A stretch of 64,000 nucleotides of DNA from assembly GCA_910583885.1 (NCBI GenBank), contig CAJUAC010000006.1, positions 18,903 to 82,902 on the forward strand, read 5' to 3'. Of this stretch, positions 59,270 through 64,000 are shown piece by piece; positions within the stretch are counted from its first letter, which is position 1, and the number at the start of each line of letters is the position of its first letter. The stretch comes from an uncultured Oscillospiraceae bacterium (lineage in GTDB: Bacteria > Bacillota > Clostridia > Oscillospirales > Oscillospiraceae). The notes under the pieces are model-generated. The model did not search any database and had not been told where the DNA came from. It was given only the letters and a program-made list of their open reading frames with translations. Position numbers and translations under genes: made by a program.

Positions 59270-61732
59270 ATGAAACTTTCTTATTCCATCCGGCACTGGT
59301 CCAATATGGACTGGGGCCAGCTCTGCACCGCCGCTGTGGACGCCAAGCTGGGCGGCCTGGAGATCGACAGTGTGCGGAACCCCCTCCTGACTGCCAAAAA
59401 CAGCCCCACCAATCCGGAGCTGGCCGTGGCCGCCCGCCGCCAGCTGCTGGGGCAGGGGCTCGCCATCCCCTGCGTGGGCGTGGAGGCCGACCTGATGGAC
59501 CAGGAGGGGGAGGCCGAGGCCGCCGTGGAGACGGCCCGCAACCTCCTGTCGCCCTATGTGGTGCTGCACACCGTCTGCCCGGATGGGCAGGCCGTCATCA
59601 GCCGCCTGGCACCCCTGGTGGCCCTGGCGGAGAGGGCGGGGGTGGTGGTGCTGCTGGAGAGCGTGGGCGCGATGGCGGATACAAAAAAGCTGGTAGAGGT
59701 GCTCGACCACTTCGCCTGCGACCATCTCGCCGCCTGCTGGAACACCCACAGCACCTGCCTGATGCAGCAGGAGGCCCCGGAGCAGACCATCACCAACCTG
59801 GGGGCCTATGTCCGCCATGTGCGCATCACCGACGGCGCGGCCACCGGCGCGCCGGAGCTCGTCGGCGAGGGCGCAATGCCCATGCAGGAGCTGATGAACG
59901 CCCTGCGCAGCGTCAACTATGACGGCTTTATCTCCCTGGTCTGGGATCCCGCCTGGGTGGCTGGGCTGGACGACGCGGAGATGATCCTCACCCATTACGC
60001 CGTCTACATGGCCCGCTTTGAGCGGGACGTGCGCAAAAAGAACCTCTACTACAACACCGCCGGTACCGGCCAGTACGTCTGGAAGAAGGACACTGTCATC
60101 GACTATACCTTCCCCCAGGTGCTGGACAAAATGGTGGAGGAGTTCCCGGATCAGTACGCCTTTAAATACACCACCCTGGACTATACCCGTACCTATGCCC
60201 AGTTCCGGGACGATGTGGACCAGTTCGCCCGCAGCCTCATCGCCATGGGCGTGGGGCCCGGGGACAAGGTGGCCATCTGGGCCACCAACGTCCCCGCCTG
60301 GTTCATCACCTTCTGGGCCGCGACCAAGATCGGCGCAGTGCTGGTGACGGTGAATACGGCCTACAAGATCCACGAGGCGGAGTACCTGCTGCGCCAGTCC
60401 GACACCCATACCCTGGTGATGATTGAGAGCTACCGGGACAGCCACTATGCGGAGATTATTGCTGAGCTCTGCCCCGAGCTCTCCTCCGCCCAGCCCGGCA
60501 AGCCCCTCCACTGCAAGCGCCTGCCCTTCCTGCGCAACATCGTCACCGTGGGCTATCGCCAGGCCGGATGCCTGACCTGGGAGGAGGCGGTGGCCCTCTC
60601 CGGACGGGTGTCCTCCCAGGAGGTACGCCGCCGGGCTGCCGCGGTCAGTATCCACGACGTGGCCAACATGCAGTACACCTCCGGCACCACCGGTTTCCCC
60701 AAGGGGGTCATGCTCACCCACTACAATGTGGTCAACAACGGCAAGTATATCGGCGACCACATGGACCTCTCCACGGCGGACCGGATGATGATCCAGGTGC
60801 CCATGTTCCATTGCTTCGGCATGGTGCTGTCCATGACCGCCTCCATGACCCACGGGACCACCATGTGCCCCCTGCCCTATTTCTCCCCCAAGCCGGCCCT
60901 GGCCTGCATCAACCAGGAGCGGATCACCACCTTTAACGGCGTGCCCACCATGTTCATCGCCATGATGGGTCACGAGGATTTCGCTAAGACGGATTTTTCC
61001 CACATCCGCACCGGCATCATGGCCGGGGCCAACTGCCCGCCGGAGCTGATGCGCAAGGCAGCCGATGTGATGAACATGACGCAGATCATCTCCGTATTCG
61101 GCCAGACCGAGGCGTCACCCGGCTGCACCATGAGCAGCTTTGACGACCCCCTGGACGTGCGCACGGAGACCGTGGGCAGCCGGTTTGCCAATGTGGAGTG
61201 TAAGATCATCGACCCGGACACCGGGGAGGAGTGCCCCATTGGCGTCAGCGGCGAGTTTGTGGCCCGGGGCTACAATATCATGAAGGGCTATTACAAGATG
61301 CCCAAGGCCACCGCAGAGACCATCGACGCGGATGGCTGGCTCCACTCCGGGGATCTCTGCTGTGAGGACGAGAACGGCAATTTCAAGGTCACTGGCCGTC
61401 TCAAGGATATGATTATCCGGGGCGGCGAGAACATCTATCCCCGGGAGATTGAGGAGTTCATCTATACCAACCCCAAGGTCAGCGATGTGCAGGTGATCGG
61501 CGTGCCGGATGAGCAGTACGGCGAGGAGATCATGGCCTGCATCATCCTCAAGGAGGGGGAGGCGATGGATGAAAAGGAGCTGAAGGACTTTGTCCTCTCC
61601 CACATGGCCAAGCACAAGGTCCCTCGGTATGTGGACTTTGTGAACGCATTCCCCATGAACGCCGCAGGGAAAATCCTCAAATATAAGATGCGGGAGGCGG
61701 CTGTGGAAAAACTTGGCTTGAAAAAAAGATGA
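59270..61732 (+). CDS. Fusion of a sugar-phosphate isomerase/epimerase-like TIM barrel and an acyl-CoA synthetase
   Basis: An 820-residue two-domain protein. Residues 1-250 look like an AP-endonuclease-2/xylose-isomerase-type barrel (SYSIRHWSNMDW, GLEIDS, VVLLESVGA with E130, HVRITDGA, GFISLVWDPAW); the expected last Glu ligand is not present, so metal binding is uncertain. Residues 270-820 are an adenylating domain: P-loop YTSGTTGFPKG (469-479), FGQTEASPG, YNIMKGYYKMPKATAET, DGWLHSGDL, IIRGGENIYPREIEEF and NAAGKILK with K801. The frame is continuous, so the fusion is real in this sequence. ATG 59270 follows GGGGAGG. Confidence 0.85.
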   Translation: MKLSYSIRHWSNMDWGQLCTAAVDAKLGGLEIDSVRNPLLTAKNSPTNPELAVAARRQLLGQGLAIPCVGVEADLMDQEGEAEAAVETARNLLSPYVVLHTVCPDGQAVISRLAPLVALAERAGVVVLLESVGAMADTKKLVEVLDHFACDHLAACWNTHSTCLMQQEAPEQTITNLGAYVRHVRITDGAATGAPELVGEGAMPMQELMNALRSVNYDGFISLVWDPAWVAGLDDAEMILTHYAVYMARFERDVRKKNLYYNTAGTGQYVWKKDTVIDYTFPQVLDKMVEEFPDQYAFKYTTLDYTRTYAQFRDDVDQFARSLIAMGVGPGDKVAIWATNVPAWFITFWAATKIGAVLVTVNTAYKIHEAEYLLRQSDTHTLVMIESYRDSHYAEIIAELCPELSSAQPGKPLHCKRLPFLRNIVTVGYRQAGCLTWEEAVALSGRVSSQEVRRRAAAVSIHDVANMQYTSGTTGFPKGVMLTHYNVVNNGKYIGDHMDLSTADRMMIQVPMFHCFGMVLSMTASMTHGTTMCPLPYFSPKPALACINQERITTFNGVPTMFIAMMGHEDFAKTDFSHIRTGIMAGANCPPELMRKAADVMNMTQIISVFGQTEASPGCTMSSFDDPLDVRTETVGSRFANVECKIIDPDTGEECPIGVSGEFVARGYNIMKGYYKMPKATAETIDADGWLHSGDLCCEDENGNFKVTGRLKDMIIRGGENIYPREIEEFIYTNPKVSDVQVIGVPDEQYGEEIMACIILKEGEAMDEKELKDFVLSHMAKHKVPRYVDFVNAFPMNAAGKILKYKMREAAVEKLGLKKR

Positions 61733-61751
61733 CTTGATACAAAACGGAATC

Positions 61752-61781
61752 AGCCGCCGCAGGCATGTGCCTGCGGCGGCT
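61752..61781. terminator. Bidirectional terminator hairpin
   Basis: A 14-bp perfect stem (AGCCGCCGCAGGCA / TGCCTGCGGCGGCT) sits between convergent genes. T runs are short. Confidence 0.75.
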
Positions 61782-61788
61782 TACCATT

Positions 61789-62268
61789 TCACAGCTCTGC
61801 CCGCTCCAAAGCCAGCAGCTTTTGCTTCACATCCAGCCCCCCGGCGTAGCCGGTGAGCTGGCCGCTTGCGCCAATGACCCGGTGGCAGGGGATCAGGATC
61901 GGGATGGGGTTGCGGTTGTTGGCCTGTCCCACGGCCCGGCTGGCTTTGGGGTTCCCCACCCGGGCGGCAATCTCCCCGTAGGTGGCGGTTTTGCCGAAGG
62001 GGATCTCCCGCAGGGCCGCCCAGACACGCTGCTGGAATTCTGTACCGGCAGGGGCCAGGGGGACGGTGAAGGTGCGCAGCTGCCCGGCGAAGTACGCCGC
62101 CAGCTCTGCCGCCGCCTGCTCCAGCAGGGGGCAGGCCATCCCGCCGCCCGTGTCCCCGAAGGCGATCTCTGTCAGCCCCTCCGGCCCGGCGGAGAGGGTC
62201 AGCGGCCCCAGGGGGCTGTCCAACACCAGCCGGAACTCAGAAGATGGTGACAGTCCAGCGGTTCTCAT
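61789..62268 (-). CDS. ogt: Methylated-DNA--protein-cysteine methyltransferase
   Basis: Repairs O6-alkylguanine by irreversible transfer to its own Cys; 159 residues. The active site is IPILIPCHRVIGASGQLTGYAGGL, and the DNA-binding helix-turn-helix precedes it (FGKTATYGEIAARVGNPKASRAVGQA). GGGGGAG precedes ATG 62268, which overlaps the aldose epimerase gene by 32 bp. Confidence 0.95.
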   Translation of the reverse strand: MRTAGLSPSSEFRLVLDSPLGPLTLSAGPEGLTEIAFGDTGGGMACPLLEQAAAELAAYFAGQLRTFTVPLAPAGTEFQQRVWAALREIPFGKTATYGEIAARVGNPKASRAVGQANNRNPIPILIPCHRVIGASGQLTGYAGGLDVKQKLLALERAEL

Positions 62269-63112
62269 AGGTCTCCCCCGGGCACAGGGCCATCAGGTCG
62301 TTCTGCTGGGACAGGTCCTCCACCACGCCATGCCGGGAGGGCAGGCTCAGCCAGGGCTCCAGGCAGACATAGGGCGCGTCGCTCTCCGGCTTGTGCCACA
62401 CGCCCAGATAGCGCATCCGGGGGTAGGAGACCGTCACGCCCCGGCTCCCCTCCCCGGCAGAGAGGGTCACGGTCCGGTCCGTGTTCTTCAGGATGATGGC
62501 GTCATGGTCGAAGAGGTCGTGGCGCAGGGGCATGGAGCGTCCGCCCTCCAGGGGATAGGGGGCCTCCTGGCCGCTGATGAGGTAGTCATCGCTCATGAGC
62601 ACCTGCCAGGGCTGGCAGGGCTGGGCGAAGGTGAGGCGGTAGTCAGTAAACGCCTTCCCGGGCTCCAGGGGGACCCGGAAACCGGGGTGGGCCCCCAGGC
62701 CGAAGTACATCTCCTTCCCGTCCCGGTTCGTCACCCGGTAGGTGACGGACAGGGTGCTGCCGGAGAGGGCGTACACCAGGTCGAAGGCAAAGGCGAAGGG
62801 GTAGACGGCCCGGGTCTCCCCGCTGTCCTCCATGTGCAGGGTGACATGGTCTGCCCCGCTCTCCAGGGCGGAGAACTGGGTGCGGTTGGCAAAGCCGTGG
62901 CGGGTCATCTCATAGGACTTGCCGCCGTAGGTGCAGCGGCCCTCGGTGAGGCGGCCCACATAGGGGAACAGGTTGGGGGCGCGGTTGCGCCAGTAGGCCT
63001 CGTCGCCGCCCCACAGGTACTCCGTGCCGTCTGCGGCGGTAATGGACATCAGCTGTGCGCCCAGGGAGTCGATGGTGACACGCATCTGGGAATTTTGAAT
63101 GGTATACAGCAT
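62237..63112 (-). CDS. Aldose 1-epimerase family protein
   Basis: A 291-residue GalM-like protein of the LacX/YihR-type group. It shows the beta-sandwich pattern with SLGAQLMSITAADGTEYLWGGDEAYW, FPYVGRLTEGRCTYGGKSYEMTRHGFANRTQFSAL (His near residue 72), LGAHPGFRVPL (second His) and CLEPWLSLPSRHG (Glu). Sugar specificity cannot be read. AAGGAGG lies before the ATG. It is translationally coupled to ogt downstream. Confidence 0.88.
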   Translation of the reverse strand: MLYTIQNSQMRVTIDSLGAQLMSITAADGTEYLWGGDEAYWRNRAPNLFPYVGRLTEGRCTYGGKSYEMTRHGFANRTQFSALESGADHVTLHMEDSGETRAVYPFAFAFDLVYALSGSTLSVTYRVTNRDGKEMYFGLGAHPGFRVPLEPGKAFTDYRLTFAQPCQPWQVLMSDDYLISGQEAPYPLEGGRSMPLRHDLFDHDAIILKNTDRTVTLSAGEGSRGVTVSYPRMRYLGVWHKPESDAPYVCLEPWLSLPSRHGVVEDLSQQNDLMALCPGETYENRWTVTIF

Positions 63113-63148
63113 GGATTCTGCCTCCTTCTGATCTCTACGGTAAGAAGC

Positions 63149-63175
63149 GACCCCTGCGGCGGGGCCGCAGGGGTC
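63149..63175 (-). terminator. Terminator hairpin of pckA
   Basis: A 12-bp perfect stem (GACCCCTGCGGC / GCCGCAGGGGTC, 3-nt loop). On the minus strand it is followed by GCTTCTTA. Confidence 0.65.
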
Positions 63176-63191
63176 ACGGGGATTGCATCAA

Positions 63192-64000
63192 TTACTTGAG
63201 GTTGTTCTCCAGGGTGTCCAGCTCGCGCAGCAGCTCGGCGGGCACCTTGCCGTCGAACTTGCCATAGTACTCGCGGATGCCCTTGGCCTCCTCGGCCCAC
63301 AGGGCCTTGTCTACACCCAGCAGGCCCTCGACGGTCTCCTTGCTGACGTCCAGGCCCTCCAGGTTGATGTCCTCAGCCTTGGGCTGGAAGCCGATGGCGG
63401 TCTCCACAGCGTCGGCCTCGCCAAAGGCGCGCTTCATGATCCACTCCAGCACGCGCATGTTGTCGCCGAAGCCGGGCCAAATGAAGTGGCCCTCGTCATC
63501 GGTGCGGAACCAGTTGACATTGAAGATCTTGGGCAGCTTGTCCGCGCCCACCTTCTTGCCCATATCCAGCCAGTGCTGCCAGTAGTCGCCCATGTGGTAA
63601 CCGCAGAAGGGCAGCATGGCCATGGGGTCGCGGCGGACAACGCCGACGGCGCCGGCAGCGGCGGCAGTGGTCTCAGAAGCCATGATGGAGCCGACGAACA
63701 CGCCGTGCTCCCAGTTGCGGGCCTGGTAGACCAGAGGAGCGGTCTTGGCCCGGCGGCCACCGAAGACGATGGCGGACAGGGGCACGCCCTTGGGGTTCTC
63801 AAACTCGGGGGAGATGCAGGGGCAGTTCTTGGCGGGGGCGGTGAAACGGCTGTTGGGATGGGCGCCCTTCTCGGCGCTCTCCTTGCCGTTCCAGGGGTTG
63901 CCCTTCCAGTCCACGGCGTGCTCGGGCGGGTTCTTGTCCAGGCCTTCCCACCACACGGTGTTGTCGTCCAGGTTGTGGACCACGTTGGTGAAGATGGTGC
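63192..64000 (-). CDS. pckA: Phosphoenolpyruvate carboxykinase (GTP), C-terminal part (5' end outside window)
   Basis: Interconverts oxaloacetate and phosphoenolpyruvate with GTP/GDP. The visible 269 residues match the C-terminal part of the roughly 600-residue GTP type: TIFTNVVHNLDDNTVWWEGLD, HPNSRFTAPAKNCPCISPEFENPKGVPLSAIVFGGRRAKTAPLVYQARNWEHGVFVGS, FCGYHMGDYWQHWLDMG and WFRTDDEGHFIWPGFGDNMRVLEWI. The gene is cut by the window end. The enzyme is common in anaerobes, where it can run in the carboxylating direction. Confidence 0.96.
   Translation of the reverse strand, partial: TIFTNVVHNLDDNTVWWEGLDKNPPEHAVDWKGNPWNGKESAEKGAHPNSRFTAPAKNCPCISPEFENPKGVPLSAIVFGGRRAKTAPLVYQARNWEHGVFVGSIMASETTAAAAGAVGVVRRDPMAMLPFCGYHMGDYWQHWLDMGKKVGADKLPKIFNVNWFRTDDEGHFIWPGFGDNMRVLEWIMKRAFGEADAVETAIGFQPKAEDINLEGLDVSKETVEGLLGVDKALWAEEAKGIREYYGKFDGKVPAELLRELDTLENNLK

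Noticed and set aside
1..64000. CRISPR array
   Set aside because: No regularly spaced identical repeats; the dispersed hairpins are far apart and vary in orientation.

Overview
The window is about 64 kb of GC-rich Firmicutes-type DNA from a spore-forming clostridial relative, most likely Oscillospiraceae (Clostridium cluster IV). This is inferred from the low-GC Gram-positive gene order, strong Shine-Dalgarno sites, sigma-A promoters with 17-bp spacers, two T-box leaders, zinc-type S14 and L36, manganese catalase, GerM and Spo0A-type domains, and high GC. No rRNA, tRNA, CRISPR array or intact prophage was seen.

Layout. 1-1825: 3' end of carB. 1919-7242: a nucleoside-type BMP ABC importer (lipoprotein, double ATPase, two permeases). 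7243-7860: a small AT-rich foreign patch with a C15-peptidase-like gene between direct repeats. 7930-13465: mixed housekeeping and small genes (SnoaL-like, rpe, recR, FliB-like methylase, NUDIX, lipoprotein). 13505-15635: threonine T-box and thrS without a TGS domain. 15784-16463: an XRE regulator overlapping a free-standing Spo0A effector domain. 16572-21450: dacF-like carboxypeptidase divergent from a comEA-like/response regulator/histidine kinase/GerM lipoprotein operon. 21658-25045: pepF, a radical SAM protein and Mn catalase, flanked by two copies of one MITE-like element. 25332-41715: the complete S10-spc-alpha operon from rpsJ to rplQ, including secY, adk, map, a KOW gene and infA. 41728-50348: MgtC, a YyaL-like thioredoxin-domain protein, an amidohydrolase, a cysteine-rich flavoprotein, XpaC/TelA and a TPM membrane protein. 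50479-55431 (mostly minus strand): MBL hydrolase, pfkA, chemoreceptor and metallophosphoesterase. 55631-57419: dCMP deaminase and a UPF0597 protein. 57475-61732: a T-box-controlled pair, a LeuA-like protein that has lost its metal site and a TIM-barrel/acyl-CoA synthetase fusion. 61789-64000 (minus strand): ogt, an aldose epimerase and the 3' part of pckA.

The best candidate for something undescribed is the T-box operon at 57475-61732. Two other signals cut across the gene map. One is a dispersed hairpin repeat family (about eight copies) whose stems change by paired substitutions. The other is a pair of roughly 160-bp MITE-like elements in opposite orientation. The XRE/Spo0A-effector pair and the AT-rich patch at 7.3-7.9 kb are secondary leads. 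All functional calls come from reading protein motifs by eye; no database search was run.
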